Source: Sphingorhabdus sp. YGSMI21 (lineage in GTDB: Bacteria; Pseudomonadota; Alphaproteobacteria; Sphingomonadales; Sphingomonadaceae). From it: a DNA stretch of 64,000 nucleotides. The translations under genes and the position numbers were made by a program. The stretch is taken from assembly GCF_002776575.1 (NCBI RefSeq), contig NZ_CP022548.1, positions 511,001 through 575,000 on the forward strand. Direction: 5' to 3'. Below are positions 26,597 through 34,617 of this stretch, in pieces (position 1 is the first letter of the stretch; every line of letters begins with the position of its first letter). The notes beneath the pieces were generated by a model, which was not told the DNA's origin, did not search any database, and saw only the letters and a list, made by a program, of their open reading frames with translations.

Positions 26597-29584
26597 CTAG
26601 AACTTGATGCTGGCGCCAAATGTCAGTCTCCGGTCCGGCAAACCCTGGAAGCACAGCAACGCGCCATCGTTCACACAATATTGCTCGATTTTGGACTTGG
26701 TCAGATTGACGCCTTCGACACCGATATTGATATTATCGGTCAGATCATAGGTGATACTGCCGTTCAGCTGTCCACGCGCCGCAGTAGTGACCGGGAAACC
26801 AATCGTGCTGCCCTGGGTTGCCCCACCAGCGGTGTCCAGCGTGCGAAACGCATCACGCCATGTGTAACGCGCACGAGCCGACAATCCATATTTCTCGTAG
26901 AACAGCGTGACATTATAGGCATGCGGCGAGAAATCGAGCAAGCCCTGAACCGCTGTAAAGGGACCGGTAAGACCGCTGCTCGATTCAAGAATAGCCGTTC
27001 CGCGACTGTCCGCGTCGGATGTGTCGGTTGCCTGCCCGCCGCTGAACTTCTGATAGGTATAGTTGGCCGCCAAACCAAAACCGGATGCAAAGCCGATACT
27101 GTCTTCAAAAGCTGACAGATTGTACTGGAAAGCAACTTCGACACCTGTCTGCTTGGTCACGCCCGTATCGTTTATCGTGGTCGAAACCGGCACGCACAGC
27201 CCGTTGCCGGGAGAGGCCGAAAATACGTTTCGATCGGCGATCGGATTATATATCCCGCCCCCTTCACATGGCGCGGTAATATCCTTGAAGCCGGTAACCG
27301 GATCGACGAAGGGCGCAGTTTCCAGCGTTACGAACAGGTTGGTCCGCCGTTTGTGGAAGACACCAACGCTGACCACCGCCGCAGGAGCGAAATAATAGCT
27401 CAGCGAAGCATCATAAGATGTCACTTTTTCCGGCACCAGACCCGGATTACCGATTTCGACCGGCGTATTCGGACCCGTTCCAAACCGTACAGATGTTTTC
27501 AGGGAATCGAAATCGGGGCGATTGATATCCTGACCATAGCTTGCCCGGAGCACGATATCGCTGGTCAAATCGGCCGCCAGATTGACCCTTGGCAACAGGA
27601 ACCGATATTTGCCCGGCGTATTGGTCTGATTGATTATATTGCCGTTCGCATCGACATTGTTGCCCACCGAATTGATGGCCGTGTCGACGTAGCGCAAGCC
27701 GGCGTTCCCGCTAAAAATACCCGCTGCAAAATTGAGCTGGCCGTACACCGCGTGGGTTTGTTCGGTGATCCGGTAAAAGGAAGCCGGATTGAAGCTGGGA
27801 TCCGCCAATACACGCCCGCCCGGTTCGGCCAGCAATGCGGCCTGCAATGTGGCCAGCGTTCCTGCCTGATCGGAATAGGCGAGATTCGGATCGATGATCA
27901 GAAAATCACCGAAGAACAGAGACCGGCCATCGGCCTTGCCGAAATTAGAAGGCCCGGCAACCAGCAGCTGGGAAAACACCGACCCGTTCGGACTGTCGGC
28001 CAGTGCTGACAGACCGATGCTGGACGTTATTTCATTAAACTCCGTCGACCGGTCATTATACCGATAACCCAAATTAAAAGATGTCAGAAAGCCAGTCAGA
28101 TCTTCAAGATCGAGCGTGAAGTCCATGCGCCCGGTATATTCGACATTCCTGTTGCTATTGTCGCTGACCGACACGGCATCGAGCACAACGTTGTTCGGGT
28201 CAAGCAGCTGGGCAACCGTCGGAGCAAAGGGCGAACTGGTATCTATTCCGAATGCGAGCGACCCGCCGGACAGATCATAAGCGAACGGCGTGCCGTTATC
28301 GTTCGCAGATCCGGTAATCGGCGTGTTCGGGTTGATGAAATTCAGCGTCGTGCTGAGGTCGGGAGTGCGCGAACTGGCGAGCGTACGCGACCCCTCGATC
28401 CGTGCCTTGAATCGGCCGCTCTCCCATTCTCCGCCAGCCCTTATCAGATTGCTTTCGGTCAGCCGGGCGCCGGTATCGCTTGAGAAGCGCAAATTGGGTT
28501 CATTCGGGACATTCGGCTGAAGCGTACCGGTTTCTGCCGCCTGGATGCTGCCCAGATCGACACCGCCGAGAGAACCGAAATTGATCGTTTCAAAGGTATC
28601 CGGGACGTTGGTATTACGGACTGAACTCACGCCTGAGCCCTGAATTCTGGTACTCTGCTGCCGGCGCGTCTGCTTGTTGTAAAAACCGTCGACATATAAT
28701 TTCAGACTGTCTGACGGCGCCCATTCGAGCGAACCGGCGACATTATAAGTCTCGTAGTTGAAAATCTCGAACTCCTGGTTCAGGAACTGGATACCAAGAT
28801 AGTCAAAATCCGGACCAGGAGCCCCCGCTGCGGTCACGCTGGTTCCCTGGGGAATCAGAGTATCCCGGTCGACACGAGGACGCGATGACGAAGCATCCTG
28901 CTTGGCATAGCTCCCACTGAGCACGATACCGATACGGCCCGCACCGGTGTCCCAATTTTTGCCAAAACTACCTGATATGCGGGGCTGAACGCTTTCCGAC
29001 TGCTCGCTATATTCGCCCTGGGCGCGGAAAGCGATTAGCGTATCCCGGAGATCCAGAGGGCGGATCGTGCGCAGGTTGATGGTGCCACCGACCGAACCTT
29101 CGGTTGTCATGGCCGTTGGCGCCTTGATAACTTCGAGCGAAGAAATGATCGCCGCGTTGATATCTTCAAAATTGATGCCACTGCGCCCCGAACCGGACCC
29201 GACGGTACCGACCCCGTTGATCTCAATGCGGTTATCGTTGGAACCACGGATCTGGACTCCGGTTCCGATACCGGCCTCTCTGGTGATCTGCACCCCTGTG
29301 ATATTCTCGAGAACCTCGGCCAGATTCTGGTCGGGCAGCTTGCCGATATCCTCGGCCTGAATGACTTCGACAAGGCTTTCCGCATTGCGCTTTTCATCCA
29401 GCGCCTTCGCGAGCGAGCCGCGGATGCCGGAAACCACAATTACATTGTCATCTGCCTGATCATCCTCCGCTTCCTGGGCGAAGGCTGGCGCAGCCACCAG
29501 AGTCATTGCCGTCCCTGCCAACAGAAACGCCGACGCGCGCCGCCGCAAAACTTTGCCGGACGCAGATATACTTGCCTTTTTCAT
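26597..29584 (-). CDS. TonB-dependent receptor (alginate-locus, second)
   Basis: The 995-aa receptor starts at the ATG for MKKASISASG, preceded by GAGAGGA. A longer open frame upstream would span the promoter and is rejected. There is a signal peptide (APAFAQ, about residue 39) and a TonB box-like DDNVIVVSGIRGS. The plug contains EVIQAEDIGKLPDQNLAEVLE, VQIRGSNDNRIEINGVG and SVGGTINLRT, a signature of Caulobacter-type oligosaccharide receptors. The barrel ends in RLTFGASIKF. Divided from the first alginate TBDR by a 323-nt gap with its own promoter, so the two are separately transcribed but share the operator layout. Confidence 0.93.
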   Translation of the reverse strand: MKKASISASGKVLRRRASAFLLAGTAMTLVAAPAFAQEAEDDQADDNVIVVSGIRGSLAKALDEKRNAESLVEVIQAEDIGKLPDQNLAEVLENITGVQITREAGIGTGVQIRGSNDNRIEINGVGTVGSGSGRSGINFEDINAAIISSLEVIKAPTAMTTEGSVGGTINLRTIRPLDLRDTLIAFRAQGEYSEQSESVQPRISGSFGKNWDTGAGRIGIVLSGSYAKQDASSSRPRVDRDTLIPQGTSVTAAGAPGPDFDYLGIQFLNQEFEIFNYETYNVAGSLEWAPSDSLKLYVDGFYNKQTRRQQSTRIQGSGVSSVRNTNVPDTFETINFGSLGGVDLGSIQAAETGTLQPNVPNEPNLRFSSDTGARLTESNLIRAGGEWESGRFKARIEGSRTLASSRTPDLSTTLNFINPNTPITGSANDNGTPFAYDLSGGSLAFGIDTSSPFAPTVAQLLDPNNVVLDAVSVSDNSNRNVEYTGRMDFTLDLEDLTGFLTSFNLGYRYNDRSTEFNEITSSIGLSALADSPNGSVFSQLLVAGPSNFGKADGRSLFFGDFLIIDPNLAYSDQAGTLATLQAALLAEPGGRVLADPSFNPASFYRITEQTHAVYGQLNFAAGIFSGNAGLRYVDTAINSVGNNVDANGNIINQTNTPGKYRFLLPRVNLAADLTSDIVLRASYGQDINRPDFDSLKTSVRFGTGPNTPVEIGNPGLVPEKVTSYDASLSYYFAPAAVVSVGVFHKRRTNLFVTLETAPFVDPVTGFKDITAPCEGGGIYNPIADRNVFSASPGNGLCVPVSTTINDTGVTKQTGVEVAFQYNLSAFEDSIGFASGFGLAANYTYQKFSGGQATDTSDADSRGTAILESSSGLTGPFTAVQGLLDFSPHAYNVTLFYEKYGLSARARYTWRDAFRTLDTAGGATQGSTIGFPVTTAARGQLNGSITYDLTDNINIGVEGVNLTKSKIEQYCVNDGALLCFQGLPDRRLTFGASIKF

Positions 29585-29618
29585 CGAATCCTCTCCCTGT
29601 ACTCTTATATTTGATGGG

Positions 29619-29688
29619 AAACTGCCTTGGTCTGAACATTTTGTCAACCTATATAGCATACCTTTATAATTTTTATTGTCATACCAAT
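29619..29688 (-). promoter_or_regulatory. Promoter of the second alginate TBDR
   Basis: Minus-strand ATTGGTATGA (29679-29688) is followed 23 nt later by GGTATG and 13 nt later by GGTTGACA. Then come -35 TTGACA (29642-29647), a 17-nt spacer and -10 CAGTTT (29619-29624). ATTGGTATGACAAT matches 12 of 14 positions of the hexuronate-type palindrome ATTGGTATACCAAT. The promoter sits within what would be the longer reading frame, which fixes the start at 29584. Confidence 0.72.
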
Positions 29689-29699
29689 TATATATACCG

Positions 29700-30032
29700 C
29701 AATTACTGCACAGTTTGCCCTCCGGAACAGCTGCTCCCGGGCGGCCTGCGTTCCGCGGGAAAGCCATTAAAGAGCTTCAGGTCGCAATTGGGAAACAGGG
29801 CTGTTGGCCTTTCCGGTTGGCCAAAAGCGTCACGAACAAGACCCCGGCAAAGGTCCACTTCAAGCCCACGGCAAAGACAATTCTTCTGCTTCGACAAACG
29901 CTGATCACCCCGGATATGCGCCAGGGGTGAAGCGCACGTCACCATGTGCGTTATGTCGGGAGGGCGGCCTGCTCAACTTACGACCACAATTGCTCCCTAT
30001 AAATCGGGATAGGATGGATAGAGAAGCAATCT
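29700..30032. other. Gene-poor stretch before the IS remnant
   Basis: No supportable gene is seen in about 330 nt. An 84-codon frame on the plus strand (29676-29930) has no recognisable domain or ribosome-binding site. It may be decayed DNA belonging with the neighbouring IS and recombinase fragments. Confidence 0.5.
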
Positions 30033-30128
30033 ATGACACTTAAATTGTTTCACAAATTGCTCCTGTTGGTCGCGGTCACCGCGCTCGTTGCAGCCTTGGC
30101 GATGACAACGGTCAAGGCCTGGAAATGA
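30033..30128 (+). CDS. Possible 31-aa single-helix membrane peptide or orphaned signal sequence
   Basis: This short frame encodes two Lys, a His and a long hydrophobic run (LLLLVAVTALVAALAM, about residues 9-24), then TTVKAWK and a stop. It looks like a signal peptide or small membrane protein. It ends 33 nt before the left end of the IS3-type remnant, so it may be what is left of a gene disrupted in this decayed patch. The ribosome-binding site is weak (GAGAAG). Not recognised. Confidence 0.3.
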   Translation: MTLKLFHKLLLLVAVTALVAALAMTTVKAWK

Positions 30129-30160
30129 ACTGCCCCGGGATTGCCGGCAGCTCCAACTCT

Positions 30161-30768
30161 TGAGTAGCCCCTAGATTTCGGGCAGATATGGCGGCAAGCC
30201 GTTTTTGGCCATCAGCTATACGCTGAACCAACAGTTTGATGTGGAGGCATTTGACAAGGTCTGGGTAACGGACATTACCTATATCCGGACGTTGGAAGGC
30301 TTTGCCTATCTGGCTGTCGTAATCGACCTCTACTCCCGCCGCGTGGTCGGTTAGTCGCCGCAGAGCCGGCAGACGACAGATGTCGTCTTGCAGGCATTGC
30401 TGATGGCCGTGTGGCGCCGCAAACCAAAGCGCAAGGTGCTGATCCACTCGGACCAAGGCTCCCAGTTTACCAGCATGGACTGGGCTGCGTTCCTCAGGGC
30501 ACACAATCTGGAACACTCCATGAGCCGACGTGGAAACTGTCAAGACAACGCTGTTGCCGAGAACTTCTTCAATCTGTTGAAACGTGAACGAATACGGCGC
30601 CGGACCTACAAAACACGCATAAAGGCTCGGCAGGATGTCTTCGATTACATCGAGATGTTCTATAACCCGAGGCGAAAACACACTAGGAACGGGATGCTGT
30701 CACCCGCAAAGTTCGAACGGCAAAACGAAATGAAAACTGAAGGTGTCTAGAAAACTAAGGGCTATTCA
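30161..30768 (+). mobile_element. Internally deleted IS3-family insertion sequence
   Basis: The left end TGAGTAGCCCCTAGATTTC (30161-30179) pairs with the inverted right end, whose complement reads TGAATAGCCCTTAGTTTTC, ending at 30768. Both begin with TGA and have matching internal bases, so I take them as the terminal inverted repeats. The element is about 608 bp against about 1.2 kb for intact IS3 elements. orfA and the N-terminal half of orfB are missing. No target duplication is evident (flanks ACTCT and ATG). Confidence 0.8.
30183..30750 (+). pseudogene. IS3-family transposase orfB, truncated and with internal stop
   Basis: The retained frame encodes most of the DDE integrase core: WVTDITYI (first Asp), IHSDQGSQF (second Asp), NAVAENFFNLLK (Glu) and the C-terminal FYNPRRKH. 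An in-frame TAG at 30352-30354 replaces the usual Trp codon after [11 protein letters not shown], and the N-terminal HTH half is deleted. Not functional as it stands. Confidence 0.88.
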
Positions 30769-30791
30769 ATGTGCTCCTCAACGACCATTAA

Positions 30792-31151
30792 TCCAGGCAC
30801 AAATTTAGCGTCGAAGCCAAGCTGGTATCAAGGGGCATCGAACGGAAACTCGCTATTGCTCCTGATCGGGGTTCCGCGACTTGCGAGGCCGACCCCATAC
30901 TGCTCCGCCTCATATCTCATGCTTTTGCAGCAAGGGATCATGTCATTCACAATATTCCGCAGCCGATGGTCTCTGATTATTCCAAACGACATATCAACCA
31001 GCTCATTCGCCTCAGTTATTTGGCTCCCGATATCATCGCCGCTATTATCAACGGGACCCAGCCGCCGCAACTTACCGGCCGCCAGATCATGCGGAAGAAC
31101 AATATCCCACTGGACTGGGCCAGCCAGCGTATCATGTTCAGGTTCGCATAA
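30792..31151 (+). pseudogene. C-terminal fragment of a site-specific serine recombinase
   Basis: An in-frame stretch after a stop at 30789 encodes about 119 residues. The C-terminal part (from 30966) reads SKRHINQLIRLSYLAPDI, then GTQPPQLTGRQIM and IPLDWASQR. This is the typical tail of Pin-like/phage-type recombinases (RYVSRLLRLAFLAPDI, then LPLDWAEQR). The catalytic N-terminal resolvase domain is absent. The IS remnant abuts it, so the gene was probably broken by insertion and deletion. It suggests a former integrated element next to tRNA-Thr. Confidence 0.75.
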
Positions 31152-31394
31152 GCTAGAAACTCAGGGGAAATTACCCCTCAAAATGATCTCTACGCCAAAT
31201 CCATCCATCTGCATCTGGACTCCAATATTTGGGCCCTAGAGATAATCCATGGAAACTCAGCATAATATCCGTGGCTTCCAGAGCGTCTCTGGCGACCGAG
31301 CCGGTGCAGCAATGGAGTGTAACCCTCGGACATTGCGCGACAATATCCAGGTATGCCTCTACAACTAAGTAGTTGTTTTTAAAGAATAAAAATG
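31152..31394. other. Gap between recombinase fragment and tRNA-Thr
   Basis: This gap holds a small palindrome (AGGGGAAATTACCCCT, 31163-31178) just after the recombinase fragment and an unremarkable minus-strand frame that runs into the tRNA. No gene is supported. The palindrome may mark an element end or a terminator. Confidence 0.45.
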
Positions 31395-31469
31395 GTGGTG
31401 CTGCTAGAGAGAATTGAACTCTCGACCTCGTCATTACCAATGACGCGCTCTACCACTGAGCTACAGCAG
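31395..31469 (-). tRNA. tRNA-Thr(GGU)
   Basis: Cloverleaf read on the minus strand: acceptor GCTGCTG pairs with TAGCAGC (one G-U), then the D-arm GCTCAGTGGTAGAGC. The anticodon arm GTCATTGGTAATGAC has anticodon GGT (GGU), which reads Thr. The T-arm is GAGAGTTCAATTCTC, with discriminator A and encoded CCA (31395-31397). It is intact and flanked by recombinase and IS remnants, consistent with use as an integration target. Confidence 0.97.
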
Positions 31470-31601
31470 CCGGACCATTTTGATGCGTTGGCGATAGCCG
31501 TCCTGACGGGCGGTTTCGACCGAACCGAGGCGCTAAGACCAAATGCGTGCGATCTTGTCAAGCGGAGTTGCGTTTTTCACCGGATAATGCAATCAGACGC
31601 C

Positions 31602-31754
31602 ATGCCAAAACCCCAGCCCAAATCGGAAAAAATGCGCAAGGAAGCGGAGAAAGCCGAGCGATTGGCGGCCCAGTTGCGCGCCAATCTGCGTCTTCGCAAG
31701 GCCCAGGCAAAACAGATGGTACACGGCGACACCGATGCCGAAGCGCAGTCCTAG
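31602..31754 (+). CDS. Small basic conserved hypothetical protein
   Basis: This 50-aa highly charged helical peptide contains KAERLAAQLRANLRLRKAQAK, closely resembling a small protein I recall as common in sphingomonads. It could start at 31587 (55 aa, MQSDAMPK) or 31602 (MPKPQPK); no strong ribosome-binding site decides. The function is unknown. The longer open frame upstream is antisense to tRNA-Thr and is not real. Confidence 0.6.
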   Translation: MPKPQPKSEKMRKEAEKAERLAAQLRANLRLRKAQAKQMVHGDTDAEAQS

Positions 31755-31763
31755 AATCGCACC

Positions 31764-32255
31764 CTAGGCGTTTACCACCGCCCGCTCCGGTTTGATGATC
31801 TCGAAATCATTGACCGCCTCGATAAATTTTGCGGCCACTGGCGCCACCTTGTCGGTTTCGGGATCAAACCAGACATAGGTCAGCTTGACCACATTGAGCA
31901 GCTCGTCTCCGCGCAAGAGATGCACGAGGAGAGAATAGCTGGTGCGGCCGAAACGGGTGATCCGGACCGCTATATCGAGCAGGTCGTCGGCCCGCGCCGG
32001 CGCGCGATAATCGACATCGGCGTGGCGGACCCAGTTGTCGCCGCCGAAATGCTGCATGAAGCCGCCGAGCATTTCGCCGCTAGGCTGCGTACCGCTTTCC
32101 GCCATAAGCGCGCGCATATATTCGGTCAGGCCGATATCGGCAAAAGCGAGATAATGGGCATTGAAGACAATGCCCTGCAAATCGCATTCGGCATAGCGCA
32201 CGCGAATCGGGGTGATCAGGCGAAAGCCGTCGCGGGGGTTTTTCTGTTCGGTCAT
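31764..32255 (-). CDS. Acyl-CoA thioesterase, 4HBT hotdog fold
   Basis: The 163-aa protein has the YbgC/4HBT signature RYAECDLQGIVFNAHYLAF (residues about 20-38, catalytic Asp25 or its neighbour) and a second segment FGRTSYSLLVHLLRGDELL. Such proteins hydrolyse acyl-CoA or 4-hydroxybenzoyl-CoA-like thioesters in the cytosol. It is followed on the same strand by nothing closely packed. The substrate is unknown. Confidence 0.85.
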   Translation of the reverse strand: MTEQKNPRDGFRLITPIRVRYAECDLQGIVFNAHYLAFADIGLTEYMRALMAESGTQPSGEMLGGFMQHFGGDNWVRHADVDYRAPARADDLLDIAVRITRFGRTSYSLLVHLLRGDELLNVVKLTYVWFDPETDKVAPVAAKFIEAVNDFEIIKPERAVVNA

Positions 32256-32288
32256 GGCGCCGGCTCTTTCCCCAGCGCCGCCTGACTG

Positions 32289-32675
32289 TCAACCGGCTTT
32301 GGCAGCGGTCATGCAAAAGGCATTGAGCTTGTTGCCGTCGGGATCGCGAAAATAGCCAGCGTAGAAACCCTCGTCGCCGCGCGGTCCCGGCGCGCCCTCG
32401 TCGCTTCCGCCATTGGCGAGCGCGATATCGTAGAGACGCTGCACCTGCTCTATGTCCTTCGCTTCCAGTGCGACCATCACACCATTGCCAACGCTGGCGG
32501 GCTGTCCGTCGAACGGTTTGGTCGCGGCAATACCCGGCGCGCCGCCCATCGTGCCCCAGGCAATGAACTGGTCGAAATCCATCATGCGTCCGACACCCAT
32601 TTCACCGGCGAGCGCATCATAGAATTTCGCCGCTTTCTCCAGATCATTGGTACCCAATGTGACATAGCCGATCAT
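32289..32675 (-). CDS. VOC-superfamily (glyoxalase/bleomycin resistance fold) protein
   Basis: The 128-aa protein starts MIGYVTLGTNDLEKAAKFYDAL, typical of the first beta-alpha-beta of VOC proteins, and ends with GYFRDPDGNKLNAF containing the conserved metal/active-site region. Members bind metals and act on diverse small molecules. It lies 33 nt upstream of the thioesterase on the same strand and they may be co-transcribed. No substrate can be assigned. Confidence 0.85.
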   Translation of the reverse strand: MIGYVTLGTNDLEKAAKFYDALAGEMGVGRMMDFDQFIAWGTMGGAPGIAATKPFDGQPASVGNGVMVALEAKDIEQVQRLYDIALANGGSDEGAPGPRGDEGFYAGYFRDPDGNKLNAFCMTAAKAG

Positions 32676-32734
32676 GTTCTTCCCTCCTTATCAGACAAGA
32701 ACATTACAGGAACAAACCAGTGGCGTCAACGGAT

Positions 32735-34522
32735 TCAAAGAGGGGCAGTCTGTGCCTCCAACCATTCCAATGGCTCGCCCTCGAGCTGCGGTGCAATCAT
32801 CGCGCGCACCCTGGCGTGATAATCATCAACCCACTGGCGCTGGCTTTGCGAGAGCATGTCGACGTCAATCAGCTTGCGTTCGAGCGGCGCGAAGGTCAGC
32901 GTCTCGAAACCGAGCATGGTCTGTTCGCCGCCTTCGATCTCACGTTCCTCGACAAGAAAGAGATTTTCGATGCGGATGCCGAATTCGCCCGCCTTGTAAT
33001 AGCCCGGTTCGTTGGACAGGATCATGCCCGGCTGCAGCGCTTCGCTCAGACCGCCGGCGCCGGATATCCGCTGCGGGCCTTCGTGCACCGATAGATAGCT
33101 GCCGACGCCATGACCGGTGCCGTGACCATAGTCGACGCCATCGGCCCAGAGATATTGCCGCGCCAATATGTCGAGCTGACCGCCGGTCGTGCCCTTGGTA
33201 AACACCGCCTGGTCGAGCGCAATATGGCCCTGCAGGACCTGAGTGTAACGCTTGCGCATTTCCGCGGTCGGCTCGCCGACAGCAACCACGCGGGTAACAT
33301 CGGTGGTGCCGTCAAGATATTGGCCGCCGCTGTCGACCAGATAGAGCGAATTCAACTCAATCGGCTGATTGGTCTCCTCGTTCACACTATAATGAGGCAG
33401 CGCACCATGATCGCCGGCGGCAGAAATCGTGTTGAAGGAGAGATCCTTGAGTTCCGGATTCTCCTCCCGAAACTTGCGCAGCCGGGCGGCCGCCGACAAT
33501 TCGTCCAGTCCGCCCTTGGGTGCCTCGTTCGCCATCCAGTGCAGGAACTTGGTCAGCGCCGCGCCATCGCGCTTCTGCGCGGCCTTGTGGCCGGCGATCT
33601 CGGTTTCGTTCTTGATCGCCTTGGCGAGAATGGTCGGATCGCGGTCCTTGACGATAGTGGCACCCGCATTGTCGAGCGCTTCGAAAATGGCGGCCACCGA
33701 ACGTTCCGGATCAACCGCAACGGTTTTGCCGGCCATGTCCGACAAGGCGTCGGCCAGCTCGTCATAGTCGCGGATCTCGACATGATTGCCGAGATGTTCA
33801 CGCACCGCGTCGGTCAGCTTCTCCGGTGCAACAAACAGGGTCGCCGTCTCGTCCGCGCGCACGATCGCGTAAGCCAGCGGTACCGGCGTGTTCGCAATAT
33901 CCTTGCCGCGGACATTGAAGAACCAGGAAACCGAATCCAGCGCGGCGATGACGGTGGCGTCATAGCCCTTGTCCTTGAGCCATGTCGCGACATCTGCCCG
34001 CTTCTCCCGCGCCGATTTTCCGGCATATTGATCGCTATGGACCGCGAGCTTCTCTGGCGAACGCTCGGGCTGGTCTTCCCAGACCGCGTCGACGGGGTTG
34101 TGCTGCACCGCGACCAGTTCAGCGCCCGACTTGGTCAATGCCTTGCTGGCCGTTTCCGCCCATTCGCGAGTGTGCAGCCAGCTGTCATAAGCGATTTTCG
34201 AGCCCTTGGGCGCATTGGCGGCGAGCCATTCATGCGGCTTCTGGTCCGCTACATTGACATATTCATAGAGATTGCCGTCGACCTGGTCGCGGACCTGAAC
34301 GACATAGCGCCCGTCTATAAACATCGCCGCCTTGTCCTTCAGCACGACAGCCGAGCCGGCCGAGCCGCCAAAGCCGGTCAGCCAGGCCAGGCGCTGCGCA
34401 TATTCGCCGACATATTCGCTCATATGCTCGTCACAGATCGGCACGACAAAGCCATCGAGACCGTCTTTCTGCATTTGTTCCCGCAACGCCTTGAGGCGCG
34501 CTTCGTAGGTAGACATCAACAT
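32735..34522 (-). CDS. Xaa-Pro aminopeptidase (M24B family)
   Basis: The 595-aa protein starts at the ATG for MLMSTYEARL, with AAGGAG about 11 nt upstream. It has two creatinase-like N-terminal domains (about 1-320) and a C-terminal pita-bread metallopeptidase. Metal ligands are visible: YLVDSGGQYLDGTTDVTR (two Asp), GHGTGHGVGS (His), LSNEPGYY (Glu) and IRIENLFLV (Glu). It releases N-terminal residues preceding proline. The length fits the three-domain APP1 type. It is divergently arranged with oligopeptidase B across a 95-nt gap. Confidence 0.93.
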   Translation of the reverse strand: MLMSTYEARLKALREQMQKDGLDGFVVPICDEHMSEYVGEYAQRLAWLTGFGGSAGSAVVLKDKAAMFIDGRYVVQVRDQVDGNLYEYVNVADQKPHEWLAANAPKGSKIAYDSWLHTREWAETASKALTKSGAELVAVQHNPVDAVWEDQPERSPEKLAVHSDQYAGKSAREKRADVATWLKDKGYDATVIAALDSVSWFFNVRGKDIANTPVPLAYAIVRADETATLFVAPEKLTDAVREHLGNHVEIRDYDELADALSDMAGKTVAVDPERSVAAIFEALDNAGATIVKDRDPTILAKAIKNETEIAGHKAAQKRDGAALTKFLHWMANEAPKGGLDELSAAARLRKFREENPELKDLSFNTISAAGDHGALPHYSVNEETNQPIELNSLYLVDSGGQYLDGTTDVTRVVAVGEPTAEMRKRYTQVLQGHIALDQAVFTKGTTGGQLDILARQYLWADGVDYGHGTGHGVGSYLSVHEGPQRISGAGGLSEALQPGMILSNEPGYYKAGEFGIRIENLFLVEEREIEGGEQTMLGFETLTFAPLERKLIDVDMLSQSQRQWVDDYHARVRAMIAPQLEGEPLEWLEAQTAPL

Positions 34523-34617
34523 CGCCGAGCAAACTCCTTGAATTAGCTTATCGTCGAACACATAGGAGTTCCGAGCCCCATTCGCCACCTAAATCCGGCT
34601 GGAGATATAGAGAGAAT

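Noticed and set aside
30112..30681. 189-codon minus-strand frame over the IS remnant
   Set aside because: Antisense to the transposase fragment with its DDE residues; no domain in this frame.
31171..31440. 89-codon minus-strand frame starting inside tRNA-Thr
   Set aside because: The start lies within the tRNA gene and the product is not recognisable.
31392..31601. N-terminal extension of the small basic protein
   Set aside because: It would be translated from sequence antisense to tRNA-Thr; the conserved part begins near 31602.
33110..34546. 478-codon open frame on the plus strand
   Set aside because: Antisense to the M24B aminopeptidase, whose metal ligands are all present; no domain is seen in the plus frame.
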